DNA of 64,000 nt from positions 434,001 to 498,000 of the forward strand of contig JAZGTN010000094.1 in assembly GCA_037783415.1 (NCBI GenBank), in the 5' to 3' direction. The position numbers were made by a program, and so were the translations under genes. This DNA comes from Leptasterias polaris (lineage: Eukaryota; Echinodermata; Asteroidea; Forcipulatida; Asteriidae). Under the pieces are notes generated by a model that did not search any database, was not told the DNA's origin, and was given only the letters and a program-made list of their open reading frames with translations. Position 1 is the first letter of the stretch. Each line of letters starts with the position of its first letter. This document shows positions 46,216-57,295 of this stretch, piece after piece.

Positions 46216-46789
46216 GGGCATGGGCTTTGAAAAATTAATTACTTTTTACAAAATTGGAATTGAAAATATTTTTTTTAGAAACAGTGACTGCAGTCAACTA
46301 TTTGAGGCTCAAACAAGTTCAAAGCAGATGCCCAAAACTTTATTTTGGATACAACTTGAACTTACACAAGAGTATGATTTGTTTGTGTAACAAATACAAT
46401 GGCAATATAAATACACGGTCCCAAAATAGGACCAATTTAATTGGCTTATGACACTTTTAGTATTAAATGCTAATAAATATTGAAAATAGAAAAATAGAAA
46501 CATGTTTAAGCACAAGTGAATTTTGTTTGGAAAAACTGTCAATTGGAACAATAAACACAGTACTATACATCTGATGAAGTTGTTGTTTCTACTAAATTTC
46601 GCACATGTTTTTGTAATTAGTTAGTCTTTTAATTAAGTGCTATCACTTTGATTTATTGTTTTAGCTATCAAACTAACACAGCTATTGCTCTCTTGACATT
46701 ATCTGTTGTATAGAAAATTCCATTGTTAATCTAAGGGTAAGTTCTTCTTGATGGTGCTGATTTTCAGATGTGGACACTTCAACCTCCCA

Positions 46790-46820
46790 TCAAGAATCAA
46801 AGGGCAGAGTTGACAAGGGT
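46790..46820 (-). CDS. dok4/5/6-like: Candidate terminal exon of the DOK4/5/6-type gene
   Basis: After acceptor GATTTGACAG, the phase-2 junction from the exon ending at 47261 gives R-PLSTLPFDS-stop (TGA 46792-46790). Together with the other exons this makes a protein of 300 residues, close to the roughly 306-330 of vertebrate DOK4/5/6. Against it: the sequence before the acceptor is purine-rich rather than pyrimidine-rich, and the peptide has no family motif. Confidence 0.35.
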
Positions 46821-47260
46821 CTGTCAAATCTTCTTCTTTCTTTTTTCCCCCTTTTTGGGGGGGGGGGGGCATAAATAAAGAGGGAAAGAAAATTGAAGAA
46901 CAAAATAAAATGTACTTCTAAAAGAGGGTTCACCTCATATAGCCAAAGCTTTAAGATTTTGTCTAATTGTGTCTGGTTTATACATACATGTATGATTATA
47001 AGATTCTGCCTCAACAAGAGAGGCTACATTCTGGTAAGCAGATCTTCCTTACAGTCACTCAGTACTTGGTCCATAAGTTATCTTTGAATACCACTATTTC
47101 CCATGGCAAATTAGTAAGCAATGTTAGACAAAATACAAATCACCTTTTTGAATAATTGCTATTTGTATATAGCTGTTTTTGTCATAATAACTAGTTTGTT
47201 GGTTTCAATTACAAATTGAAACTCTCAGGTTTGAAAGAAGATTCCTAAAGACATACATAC

Positions 47261-47379
47261 CTAGTGGTAATTGGAATGATGTTGCATTGTGATTCTTGAA
47301 TGGTGTAAGGATTACCATTCTCATCTCTTGGGGTAAGATGAGATGAAGACTCTATGAATGTGTCGTTACATCCATCCAT
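47261..47379 (-). CDS. dok4/5/6-like: DOK4/5/6-type adaptor, exon 6 (C-terminal tail)
   Basis: The acceptor is CTTGTACACAG|ATG and the donor CACTAG|GTATGT. It encodes 39 codons plus 2 bases (MDGCNDTFIESSSHLTPRDE, then NGNPYTIQESQCNI). Phase 0 in matches exon 5. The tail after the PTB domain is poorly conserved in this family. One Tyr (NPYTI) could be a phosphorylation site, but that is inference. It is supported mainly by splice signals, phase and position. Confidence 0.65.
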
Positions 47380-47674
47380 CTGTGTACAAGTAAGTTGACA
47401 AAGTTGTTACAGAAATGCATTTTAAGTACATTTGTGTATATTTTTAATGCATAATCATCAAAAGCAAACATATAATATATTATCTAACAAGTGGTGACTA
47501 CTCCCCCTGAATGAAATTGTCACCTCTTCTGTTATTAGTAGTGATTCCTCACAAGAGGAAGCAGCATTTGGTGATATCTTCTTATATTCTTTGAATCACA
47601 TTTTGATTCCTTTTGTAATACTTGTCTGCAACATGCTTGAAATATTAAATCTACAAATCAAAATGCTATGACAA

Positions 47675-47855
47675 CAGTGGCATAACCAGAGGTGGGGGCA
47701 GAACCATTTCCCTCCTAATCAGATTGAACAAAAAACACAAAGGAATGGTTCGATACTTTAAATAGCCATCCCAAATTAAGTCTGCCCCTGCTTGCCCTCC
47801 CCCCCCCCCCCCCCCCCCAACCTTCCAAATTAAGTTGTCTGGTTATGCCCGACTG
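47675..47855. mobile_element. Small TIR element with poly-C tract, in intron 5 of the DOK-type gene
   Basis: The ends are CAGTGGCATAACCAGAG and GTCTGGTTATGCCCGACTG, inverted repeats with minor gaps. The interior includes a C-run of about 20 bases at 47799-47819. The ends resemble those of hAT-type MITEs. It finishes 49 bp from the exon-5 donor side. Confidence 0.7.
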
Positions 47856-47903
47856 CATAAAAAACAGTTAATTAGCTGTGTTGATCTATTACTGGTTTCT
47901 TAC

Positions 47904-48057
47904 ATGAACATATTTAGGTTGATAGTTATGATGTTCTCTTAGATCGATTCTTTCTAACATGTCTGCAATGGCAATTGATGCTTGATGTACTCTCTGGTAG
48001 ATTTCTTCTCCATTCACTGTTTGAACTGTGAACAGACCTTCCACACTCTCACAATAT
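47904..48057 (-). CDS. dok4/5/6-like: DOK4/5/6-type adaptor, exon 5 (PTB C-terminal half)
   Basis: The acceptor is TACTGTAG|A and the donor GTTCAT|GTAAGA. It translates as YCESVEGLFTVQTVNGEEIY and then QRVHQASIAIADMLERIDLR. The G-L-F-T-V-Q-T and E-I-Y-Q-R-V-H pattern is the end of the IRS-type PTB domain of DOK proteins, including the last helix. Phase 2 in and 0 out fit the neighbours. Confidence 0.9.
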
Positions 48058-48695
48058 CTACAGTATACAAATACAAATAATACATTTTGCTTGGTTATAA
48101 TTTACTTCAATGGTTTATTTCAAGAGAGTTTATGATTTGTTGTATATAGCTCTGTTTCATCTGGTTTACTGTATTCACAGCACTATTCCATTGCTTATGG
48201 CATTTACTGCTTTTCAGCTGATTTATATTAAGTGAAGAATGGTGCAGGGGAAAGGTTTCCTTTTCACTTGTGAACTTTGTTGCAGAATGTTCTACTGATA
48301 CTAAGGCAAGTGGGGCCATTAAAGTTGCCCCAGGCAATCTTATAAAAATAGAGCTAAAGAATTAAAAAAATTGATAGTCTCTACAACAAGTTGATTGAGC
48401 TCATTGCATGACAAATCACACTTAAGACATGTTTATGCTTCTCATAAGTAATACTACTGCCATTTTTTTAATTTGTTTTTCAATTCAAAGACACACCGGT
48501 TATTCCCCCTTTTCTGACACTATAAAGTAAATTGAAACACAGAATTGGTCTTGTTGAATTTCCGTTATCTCTTTTTGTTTCATTAACATGTTTATACTCC
48601 CTAGGATAGATTTTATAAAGTTATTAACAAATGCCTCTTCACTTACAGTACATTTCTTGCAGTAGTATGTAGGTATTAATAAACAAAAATTCTAC

Positions 48696-48885
48696 CTGGT
48701 AGCTTGAAATATGAATCTTGTAGTATCTCTTCCATATTGTAGCAATGATTGCAACGGCCATGATGCTAGCTTGAGTCGCACATTGTATAAATCCCATAAG
48801 TAAATATTCTCCTCAGTGACTTGAAGTGTGCACTCCCCAGCAATAGACAATTGTGGTATGGGAACAAGATGTACACGAAATCTCT
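48696..48885 (-). CDS. dok4/5/6-like: DOK4/5/6-type adaptor, exon 4 (PTB N-terminal half)
   Basis: The acceptor is TTCCATCTTAG|AG and the donor ACCAG|GTAGAA. It translates as [20 protein letters not shown], then [15 protein letters not shown] and [20 protein letters not shown]. This is the IRS-type PTB domain: the strand with GEC-L-V, the NIYLWD element and the W-PL--L--YGRD--RF-F motif that lines the phosphotyrosine site. At the usual RRYGRD there is LQYGRD: the two Arg of the human family before Tyr are replaced by Leu-Gln, while the later Arg is kept. Confidence 0.95.
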
Positions 48886-49689
48886 CTAAGATGGAAAAAA
48901 AAAAAGTAATTCAGTCATGAATAAAAAATGCAAAAACCTTACCCTAACCAAACCTCAAAATACAGATCAGGGCCTGGTTTCACAAACAGATAAAATTAAC
49001 TCACAGATAAGCTCTACTGTCATAGTGACTTGGAGCATGGCGTCACATTTTGCAGAGCAATTTAGATTGATTCATTGGCCAACTCATTTTAAGATTCTAA
49101 TCTTTAAGATTGATCTAGGCCCATCCAGTCATAGACCAGAAGAGTCCTGACATATTTGAAAATTGTGTTTCCTTCACAATTTAAATCCTACCAATGTGAA
49201 TTGCTCAATGCAGCTTCTAAACAATATATTAATAACAATTTGGGCAACAGCGTTTCAGATCAAGGAATGTTGTTAATAATGTTGTTAAAGTTAAGAATTA
49301 TTCCCTGATTTATCATTTGAGAAATCTACAAAGGGAACTTGCACATGATCCATGAGCATGTACTGTATGTGTACGTATGCGTTTTGAGCCTGGAATAAAA
49401 ATGTCTTTATTCACTATGGTACAATTGGGTCTATGATTGGACCGTGAATCTATAGGATTAAAAAGCCACTCTTAAATTCAAACTCCTACTGTCTGACTTC
49501 TCATGTCAATCTTTGTTTTGCTTTGTGGGCGGGGGTGTCTCACAAATTCATCTAGTTATAGCAGAAGGCTTCTATAGTTGAGCTCACCAAAGATCACCCA
49601 AATAGTCACTGTAAGATCGCTGGATTATTACTGAGGCAAAACGACATAATGTACTTACTCACACAGGCCAGAATCAGTTCTTGCATGGA

Positions 49690-50520
49690 AAGCTGTCTAA
49701 GAGATTATTTATTTATGTTCAAGTAACATTTAAAGATGGGCCTACAACTCTGTCATCTGGTGTGGTGGGATTCTCTGTTGGGGTACATAAACTACCGGGT
49801 AGTCTTTTTTCAACAGTAGGGATCTTGTGAGTAATGGTCGTAGTGAATCCCCGGTCAACGTCTGCTTTGGAAAAATCGTTCTTGTATTTCTTCAGTAACT
49901 GCACCACTTGTTCTCATTCATCCTTATTGACTTTGGTATCATTTAGATTTAGTGATGAATGGTAGGGAGTAGTATGTTGACAGCTTGTCTTTGGATGTGT
50001 GATTTACTGTCGTCATGTGGGCCTGCATTATCAGAATTAATTCCTTTGTGCATCTCATTGGTTGAACAAGTATCAGTCTGTAGCACTTCCACTGGTGGGA
50101 CTATCTCTATCTGGCCTCTCGGTTGAAGTCATGCACACGTCTTCCACACCCATGTTGACTAGTTTTCCACTAAAGCCACATTCATAGGCAGGCACTGTAG
50201 TCATCCTGAATGGTCTAAATAGTTGTGCAGGTTACTACCTTGCTACTTTGAGCTGGAATGCAATTAGGTTTTCTGATTGGTGAGTCCTGGCTTTGCAGAC
50301 TGTCATTCACCTATCTCAAATTGCTTCTGCCCAGCAATGGTTTTCCTCAGACAGCAGAGTATTGAGGTTGTGTCTCCCATGCTTTTCTTTCAGCGCAAAT
50401 CCCACTCCACTTATAACATAGCAGCCCAGAGGGTCATTGGGTTCCTTAGCTGTTCCAGACTTCTTGGACAAGTTGGACACCAAATCGAGCTATGTGTATC
50501 CAACTGTATCTGACGTAGGG
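49690..50520 (-). pseudogene. Degenerate Gypsy-like retrotransposon fragment, intron 3 of the DOK-type gene
   Basis: The only part I can read with some trust is 49907-49719: LLKKYKNDFSKADVD followed by THKIPTVEKR. It resembles the segment just before reverse transcriptase in Gypsy elements (a LLxKY...FSxxDxDxG...HxI pattern). The rest up to 50520 shows frame-shifting coding-like pieces with many stops. No LTR is seen. Confidence 0.4.
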
Positions 50521-50700
50521 TAACACTATACCATTTCATTTCATTTTCATTTCATTTAAGTTTTAATAAAAAATAAACAACAAGTCCGAAGACTAAAAAT
50601 ATTCAGTTTACAAAGAGTGACATCAAAAATAAGTTGAGTAAATCAAAATAAATTAGAGATAAAACATTAGGAACAAACAAAAACATTTCAAGAAAAAGGG
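50520..50700 (-). repeat. ATTTC microsatellite and possible LINE 3' tail
   Basis: A CATTT/ATTTC run (about 50535-50562) is followed by TTTTAATAAAAAATAAACAA and A-rich sequence. The layout is like the 3' tails near 55570 and 62640. A separate small direct repeat (TCTGCTCAGTAAGGGTAAGG) lies at 50936-50988. Confidence 0.35.
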
Positions 50701-51136
50701 GGAGATAAGAGTTTAAAAGGGATGAACAAACACAGAATTATGCACAATTAGTGGGGGCTGCATTTAAAAGGCTTATCATATAAGGAATGCAGCAAATACT
50801 GTCAGCCACTTTGAGGCGTCTTGTACCTCACAGTCTCTAGGAGGATGGCTTCAACAATAAAGCAAGCTGTTTGACCCAGTACCATAATGTCAACTCAGGG
50901 TTCTTCATAACAGCCTCTTACCACAAACTTATTCTCTGCTCAGTAAGGGTAAGGGTAAGAAGGCTCTGCTCAGTAAGGGTAAGGGTAAGGCTCTGCCTCC
51001 ACCTTTGAGGTGGTCCAGGACTAGCTGGAAGAAAATACCATCAATTGAAATATGGCAAGTTTTGCATTAAATAACACCTGAATCTGCCTTGTTTAAACCT
51101 GGATTAAAAGAAATATATACAGGAGGTGCACTGGTC

Positions 51137-51490
51137 AAAAAGGGAAGGTATACGTTTGGTAACCACTCTTAAAATTAAAGCCAAGTTTAGTTATAAGCCT
51201 ACAGCAGCTTTTGATAGTATAAAGCATTTTGAGAAACATTTCACTTCAAAGAAGTGGGATTATGTAAAAAGATATAAGTTTTTATGACCCAAAACTTGAA
51301 TCTGAGAAACGCTTGTCAGAAACGTTTCTCAGATTGTGTATTCTTCCTGTGTGGACATACTCGCTCCGGATTTTCGGCGATATCTCAAAAACGCGACCAC
51401 CTTTTGAAGTGAAACTTTCACAGGTTAGTTTTATTGTATATATGTACATTTAGAGCGGTTCAAAAAACCAAAGGTACACTATGCCTTTAA
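51137..51490. mobile_element. Short TIR element (fold-back family a), second copy
   Basis: The reverse complement matches 7948-8293 in order: GGAAGGTATACGTTTGGTAA at one end, GATAGTATAAAGCATTTTGA, CTCGCTCCGGATTTTCGGCG and TGAAACTTTCACAGG inside, and ATGCCTTTAAAT at the other. Intron 3 of the DOK-type gene. Confidence 0.75.
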
Positions 51491-51518
51491 ATTAATTCAA
51501 AGTTATGGACAAGTGCTT

Positions 51519-51886
51519 TAAAGGCACTGAACATGTTTGGTAATTATCAAAGACCAGTATTGTCACTCGGTGTATCCCAACATATGCATAAAATAACAAA
51601 CCTGTGAAAATTTGGGCTGAATCGGTCCTCGAAGTTGCAATAAATTAAAGAAAGAAAAAACACCCTTGTTGTTCAAATTAGTGTGCTTTCAGATAGGAAT
51701 AAAAGGCTTCTGGCCAGAAGTCTTTTATTATTTTAGTGAGAAATTACCTCTTTCTCAAAAACTACGTTACTTCAGAGGGAGTGGTTTCTCACAATGTTTT
51801 ATACTATCAACAGCTCTCCGTTGCTGGTTACCAAGTAAGTTTTTATGCTAATATATATTTTGAGTAATTACCAAACGTGTAAAAGG
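51519..51886. mobile_element. Short TIR element (fold-back family b), adjacent to the previous one
   Basis: It starts TTAAAGGCACTGAACATG followed by TTTGGTAATTA and ends TGAGTAATTACCAAACGTGT followed by AAAAGG, an inverted pair. Blocks such as TCACAATGTTTTATACTATC are shared in style with family a, so the two are related families. Non-coding. Confidence 0.75.
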
Positions 51887-52032
51887 AATACAAAAAGGGA
51901 TGACTGGTACCAATAACAGCATTTTAAAGTATAATTTTTCAAAAGAATTTTCTTGCAGCACTAATTTAGCCCATAGGACAAGTAGACAGGTTGGTAGGAT
52001 CACATTTACAAGAGGAGCTTAAAGATTCTTAC

Positions 52033-52152
52033 CACTGTGCTCTTTATGAAGTCCACACAATACTATATCAGGCTTTTGATTTAGTATTGCACACTGCTCT
52101 GGTGAGTGAAGGTCAAGACACAGTACCTTACACCAGTCATCAGCTTCCATAT
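52033..52152 (-). CDS. dok4/5/6-like: DOK4/5/6-type adaptor, exon 3 (PH C-terminal part and linker)
   Basis: The acceptor is CTTAAAATAG|AT and the donor CACAGTG|GTAAGA. It translates as (D)MEADDWCKVLCLDLHSPEQC and then AILNQKPDIVLCGLHKEHS. EADDW is the C-terminal PH helix (E-A-E-E-W in human DOK5). The rest is the linker to the PTB domain. Phase 1 at both ends fits. Confidence 0.85.
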
Positions 52153-52934
52153 CTATTTTAAGGACAAAGTGACATTTCTGGATTCCTTTACAGTTTCTAA
52201 CCTTTGCCAACACAATACTGTACAATAGAATCAAGCCTTATACTATTTAAAATTGTGGACTAAAACATTTACAAAATATACCAAACAAACAAAAAGCACG
52301 AAAAAGGAATGTCAGCAGTAATGATTTTGATAATTCTGATTTTGTAGTTTTACAAGTCATCAGCAGGGGTTGTTTGATACATTTCCAGAAGTCTTGGAGA
52401 CTATTGATTTAAAAGAAAGTACAAACTAAAAATGATTTATTGTCAGCATCCCACATTACCTCATGTCCATCAGCCACATACAAATCATTTTGCATGTTAT
52501 GTAATTTGTGCATTGTTGTGGAATCTTTGAAGGTTTTTTGTATGTTTTTCATTGTGAAAGAGCATTATATGTCAAATTTGTTAAGAGATAGCAACTTTGT
52601 TAAAATTTCTTTCATTTTTCCTGTTAAAAATCTACAAGTGACACAAACATGAACACCTAGATTTGTCATGTTACAAAAACTGAATTTCTCAGTAACTGTT
52701 GTTTTTATCTGTTTTAAAACTCAATCAGTTTGTATGAGTTTACAAAGCCATTACGACTCAGTCAATGGTAAGTCCTAAAAACAAATAAAATGCGGCTTGT
52801 CAAAATCTATGTTAACTAGAGACAATCTCCTTGGTTTAGGACACACATCTTAGCTTTGGAGTACCTACATACATGAATATTTTAACAAATAGTCTCTCTT
52901 AAAGTGTTTCACAATAATTGAGAAGTAATTTCAC

Positions 52935-53157
52935 CTGAATCACAGCAGAAATGTTTTGTTATATCATTTTTAAAGTTGATAGCAAATGCATATCGTCGTG
53001 TCTCACGAGGAAGTCTAGTGGCTGAGACTACAAGGTCAAGAAAGACGACTTTGTGCAATCCACCACCAAGAGCAGACTTCTCATCTATGTATTTCTCAAG
53101 CCGCTTTGGTCCTTTACTGGATACCTTCTTGAACTGCACCCAACGTCGCTGCCATAT
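52935..53157 (-). CDS. dok4/5/6-like: DOK4/5/6-type adaptor, exon 2 (PH core)
   Basis: The acceptor is TTGAATTGCAG|ATA and the donor GATTCAG|GTGAAA. It translates as IWQRRWVQFKKVSSKGPKRL, then EKYIDEKSAL, SATRLPRETRRYAFAINFKN and FCCDSG. SSKGP-RLEKY-DEKS and TRLP-ET-R are diagnostic of the DOK4/5/6 branch rather than DOK1/2/3 or IRS. DOK adaptors bind activated receptor tyrosine kinases through the PTB domain and membranes through the PH domain. The DOK4/5/6 branch links RET and Trk receptors to MAPK signalling. Confidence 0.95.
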
Positions 53158-53799
53158 CTGCAATTCAAATGAGTAAATAAATATTTATTAACTACAAGTA
53201 ACAGAGCGATCCTGATTCTTCTTACAACTCATTAGTGCATTAGTTCAATTGTTAAATCAAGTAAATTATCCATGGGTCCTTCAGTAGTCTACTATAAAGC
53301 CATACAAGCAATTAACATGCATGGTGGGTATAACAATTACATTGTGTGTGACGCATATGGAGCTTTACATTTTTTTTTTTTATACAGTGTGCTTGTGTCT
53401 ATGTATCAAATATCTCACTACACACATATCTAGACAGTGACACTGCTGCATTGTTAGCTTTAATTCCATGCATGATCACATTTTGGCGAGTAGTAAATGT
53501 ATATGGCGATAGTATATACTCAACCCTTTTACTTTACTGAACATTATAAGATATTAGGTTTTAGATTGTGATCATTGTTGGCCGTCACTGCAGCATTTGT
53601 GATATTAATCCTGGAGGCGATTCATCAAATGGAGAGATTTGCAATATGAAACATAAAACTGAATGTTAATTTAGGAGATTACAACCTTCCAGACTTCTAG
53701 CATCAGTTACAAACCTTATGAATTGTTGGTATCAAGTAATATGCCACAATGTAACTGAATGGCTAATATTTAATTCAATTTTAAGGTAAACAAAGAAAA

Positions 53800-53935
53800 A
53801 TTGACTATAACAGATTTGAACCTGCGACCTCTGGATTAACGCTCTACCAACTGAGCTTGCGACTGGCAACCCCTGAAAAAATAATTAGTCTGAAGGTCTC
53901 AGTTCAGTTCAAAACCCTTTCTAGTCGTTTTTATT
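53800..53935 (-). mobile_element. tRNA-derived SINE-like repeat, copy 3
   Basis: On the minus strand it has box A AAGCTCAGTTGGTAGAGCG and box B GGTTCAAATCT. Before it are TCTGACTGGC-like and AGGG-TTTTGAACTG blocks related to copies 1 and 2. It lies in intron 1 of the DOK-type gene, just outside the 53966 TIR. Confidence 0.65.
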
Positions 53936-53965
53936 CGTTTACTCAAAAATTGACTACGTCAAAGT

Positions 53966-54971
53966 AGGGCGTCGATGGGTGGGGGACTGGGGGGGACAGC
54001 ATATCAGATGTCCCCCCCCCCCCCCCCACTTTTTGATTGACTGTTCATTATATGCAACAAAATATAAAAATATAGGCCACACCATTTTCTTGATTTAATA
54101 TTTCATTACAATTTTTGTTCAAATAAAAGAATAGCGAACAAATGGTGAAATGTTTTCTTCATTTTCATCTTTTTTTCTGATGGACCATGCGCAGAATGGT
54201 ATTTTGGGCCTATTTCCGTTTCCATAATACAGACAATAGACGACAAGTTTCGTCCAAGACATGAATGCCAAAATCCCGCTTACATACCTTGTTAGCATTC
54301 AAGTTATGCGTCGTTTGTGTATGCTATAATGTACGTACAGATCTCGCTAAAATTCAACGTGTACAAAACACTGCTGCTCGCCTCGTTTCTTGCTTGCCTC
54401 GTTCTCACCATATTACACCAGTACTAATGAAATTGCATTGGTTCCCAGTTAAGTTTCGTACAATTTATAAAATTCTTTTGTTAACTTTCAAAGCTCAAAC
54501 ATGTCAATCTCCTGCTTATTTATCTGAACTTGTTCACCATTATTCCCCTACTCGGACTTTACGTTCATCTCAACAGTCATTGCTTCCACAACTACAAGAG
54601 CTTCTTCCATTTTTTGGGGTCAAAGATCATTTTCTTACGCTGCTCCATTTCTTTGGAATAGTCTTCCTGTGCATATTCGCCAGGCTAGTTCTTTACAGTT
54701 TTAAGTCTCTGTTAAAAACTCATTTGTTTGAAGCTGCTTATTTGTAATCTGCTTACTTGTAATGTATCTTTCACTATTTGTATTTATTGTTCTCTTTATG
54801 CGCTAAGAGGCTTTTACATTAGGCGCTTTACAAATGTCTTTATTATTATTATTATTATTAACACAGAAATTAAATGTTAAAGTAATGGTGTAAGCTGCAA
54901 ATAATGTAAGATGTATTTTTTCAAGACTTGCTCGCCCGTCCCCCCTACTTTTCAGTAGCGATCGACGCCCT
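53966..54971. mobile_element. Candidate TIR element enclosing a LINE remnant
   Basis: AGGGCGTCGAT at 53966-53976 and its exact inverse at 54961-54971, with GTGGGGGAC and GTCCCCCCTAC close to the two ends. The LINE remnant (54265-54747) sits between. A short TIR element with a later LINE insertion is the simplest reading. No target duplication is clear. Confidence 0.5.
54265..54865 (+). pseudogene. CR1/L2-like non-LTR retrotransposon, 3' remnant
   Basis: It encodes the post-RT region: LAKIQRVQNTAARLV, HHITPVLMKLHWFPV, QSPAYLSELVHHYSP. A frame change near 54605 moves the SFSYAAPFLWNSLPVHIRQ part to another frame, and a second change returns to SLLKTHLFEAAYL at 54705-54747. The tail GGCGCTTTACAAATGTC ends in (TTA)n at 54840-54860, typical of this group. 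5'-truncated and dead. Confidence 0.85.
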
Positions 54972-55564
54972 TGTTTAGTGTAATAAAAATTTCCCTGCAT
55001 TTAACTTTGAATCGTCTCTTTCTTATTCCCCTTTTTTCTAAAGATTCATAGCTACATGTATTGTATAGGGTTATCATCTGTTCAAAAGAATGTCTGCTCT
55101 ATTATTTACTCATGTGTCTGCCCGTTGAGATAAACACCCTTTTTCCCATAATTATTTGCATTCACATGGGTGTAACTTATGTCCTTAATTTGTTTGTGTC
55201 TGGGGTTTGAACTCACATCCATATTTGGTCATGGTACTGTACAAGCTCTGTTGTTATTCTTATAAGTGGCTGGAAATATTGTCAAATGTTGGCATGTTGG
55301 TTGGTCCAGGTGTAAGCCATTAGGGACAGGTTTGGAGGAAAGTAAGAAATGGAAAGCAAGCTGATGACCTCGTTTTGAGTGAGTTCGTTGTTCTAGTGAG
55401 AGTGCGTGAGAGTAATACTAAATAGTGAGGGAGACAGCAGTCAGGTCGACACCCTTGACCACCCGGTAATGGATACAGCCCTAACAGGTTATTTAGTTGG
55501 CAAAACCTGTACAGAAAGGCCAGCACAGGCTGAACAACCTATAAGCTCCTCACCACTGACCACA

Positions 55565-55990
55565 CATCCACTTTATTTATTTTTATTATTTATTAGAAAA
55601 TATTTCAGGCAATACAGTCAAAACATCAAAATACAAAGAAACAATGGGGGGGGGGGGGAAGAAACGGAAGAAAAAAAGACAAAACACAGCCGCACCACTG
55701 AAACAGAGATGCAGGCCTGAGGGATTGCCTAAAAAGCTAAAAGCTTATCTAGAGGCTTTCCCACTGCACCCACTCAATGGAGAAAGAACAAACCAAAAAC
55801 AAGACAAGAAAGAAACAAAAAGTGGCGATGCAAGGCACAAAGGTTAAGACAAAACTGGACTATCGGCAAACTGGAACACTTGTTAAAGGCAACAGTACTG
55901 ACAAATGGAATGATAAAAAAACACACATTAACTATGTATAAACAGTTAAAAACTGGTTGGAAAAAATATATTGGCACAGCCTGGACTCAA
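55565..55990 (-). repeat. Possible LINE 3' UTR remnant (A-rich, with G-run)
   Basis: An ATTT/ATT run (55570-55590) is followed by A-rich, purine-biased sequence containing a G12 run at 55647. The layout is like 62640-62940, the 3' side of the reverse transcriptase gene at the right edge. The short + strand frames here are low-complexity and not convincing genes. Confidence 0.3.
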
Positions 55991-56587
55991 GCCTTTAAAA
56001 ATACTGTCAGTTGAATTTTGAATGGAAAAGGTTATGGTTGTCCAAATTCCTGAAAATTTTTCGTAAAAATATTACTAAGTTCTGAGAAATGAATTCTTCA
56101 ATGAGAAGTGATTTTCTTCATCTTTTTTAAATTATAATGATTTTTTGGAAGTAAAACCTTTAAAAAAAATAATAAAAAAATCTAAATATCAGTACTCATG
56201 ATCAAGGTTTAAACAATTAAAGGTTTCTTGAAACAGCTGGGTTACTGTGTTTTGACTGAATACCAATTGATGAGGAACAAAACCTAGCAGTAAACTCTTG
56301 TAATTTCATTTATCAGAAGAGTCGCAACCCAATTTCTTAATATCCAGAAAGTTTATTTTTGTCATATTTAACCCTGGTGTTAACATTATAAAAGCTTCTT
56401 TTGAGATTTATGCAGTTTGTTAGACCACTCAATCTATGTTAAGTATACATATTAATTTGTTGTTTAATTAAAGTCTAAATTTGTTTAACAATTACAATTA
56501 TATCATACTTGTCAAGTTATTTTGTTCTCATATTGAAGATAGATATTGCCAATAAAATATTAAAACGAACTGTAACAGATTAGTTTA

Positions 56588-57154
56588 GAGAGAAAGAAAA
56601 TGGGCAATTCAATTCCAATACATAGAGTCTTCATGTGAGTGGGGACAAAATTTGAAGTCTCTAACCTCATGTTCAAATGGTGTGAATTGCCACTGCATTT
56701 GCTACCCTTCTATTGCAAAATTAGTCGAATCCAAACCATCTGATGACATAATTCTAAGAAAAAGGGTATCTACATTTTTTACGGGGATGTTTTGGTTCAC
56801 AACCGACTTTCAATAATATTCAATCAAAATGTCCTTGAATTAGACATTTTGACTGACCAAAAATTCCTCCTTGGAATGTAAAGATCCATCAGTTGTTGTT
56901 CCAATGATGTCATGTTTAAAATATTGCTCTGAAAAGTCAGTTATGAACCAAAACATTATCATGCAAAAATGTAGAAACCCATTTTTCTCAGAATGAAGTA
57001 ATCAGATGTTTTGGATGTTGACAAATATTGCACTGGAAGGGTATCAAATACAAAGGCAATTTACACTTTTTTAACGTGACATACCACTCACATGAAGACT
57101 CTATTGGAAAATGAGTACATCACAAAATTGAATTGCTCATTTCCCTTCCTCTTT
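56588..57154. mobile_element. Large fold-back element, 567 bp
   Basis: The ends are AAAGAAAATGGGCAATTCAA and the inverse of CAATTCAATTTTGTG sequence. Further in, AGAGTCTTCATGTGAGTGG (56627) pairs with CCACTCACATGAAGACTCT (57085). Still further in, ATGTTTTGGTTCACAACC pairs with GTTATGAACCAAAACATT. Nested inverted blocks along the whole length make one long imperfect hairpin. Non-coding, DOK-type gene intron 1. Confidence 0.8.
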
Positions 57155-57181
57155 AACAGTACACAAATATAACATGTTTTG

Positions 57182-57295
57182 AGGGTGGAGGGTCAATATT
57201 AGCTCCTTCAGGTATTGCAAGTAGACTAACTAGTTCAGTTTTGGCAAATTCCAATACCGAGGGGAGTTAATATCGACCCTCCACCTGATTCATAC
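57182..57295. repeat. Short hairpin element
   Basis: GGGTGGAGGGTCAATATTAG (57183) pairs with CTCCCC-linked TAATATCGACCCTCCACC (about 57268-57295). GGTATTGCAA and TTCCAATACC extend the stem. The loop is about 25 bp. It starts 28 bp after the 567-bp fold-back. Confidence 0.75.

Noticed and set aside
55406..55847. Two + strand frames of 104 and 67 codons
   Set aside because: Lys/Glu-rich low-complexity reading of A-rich and G-run sequence, probably a LINE tail.
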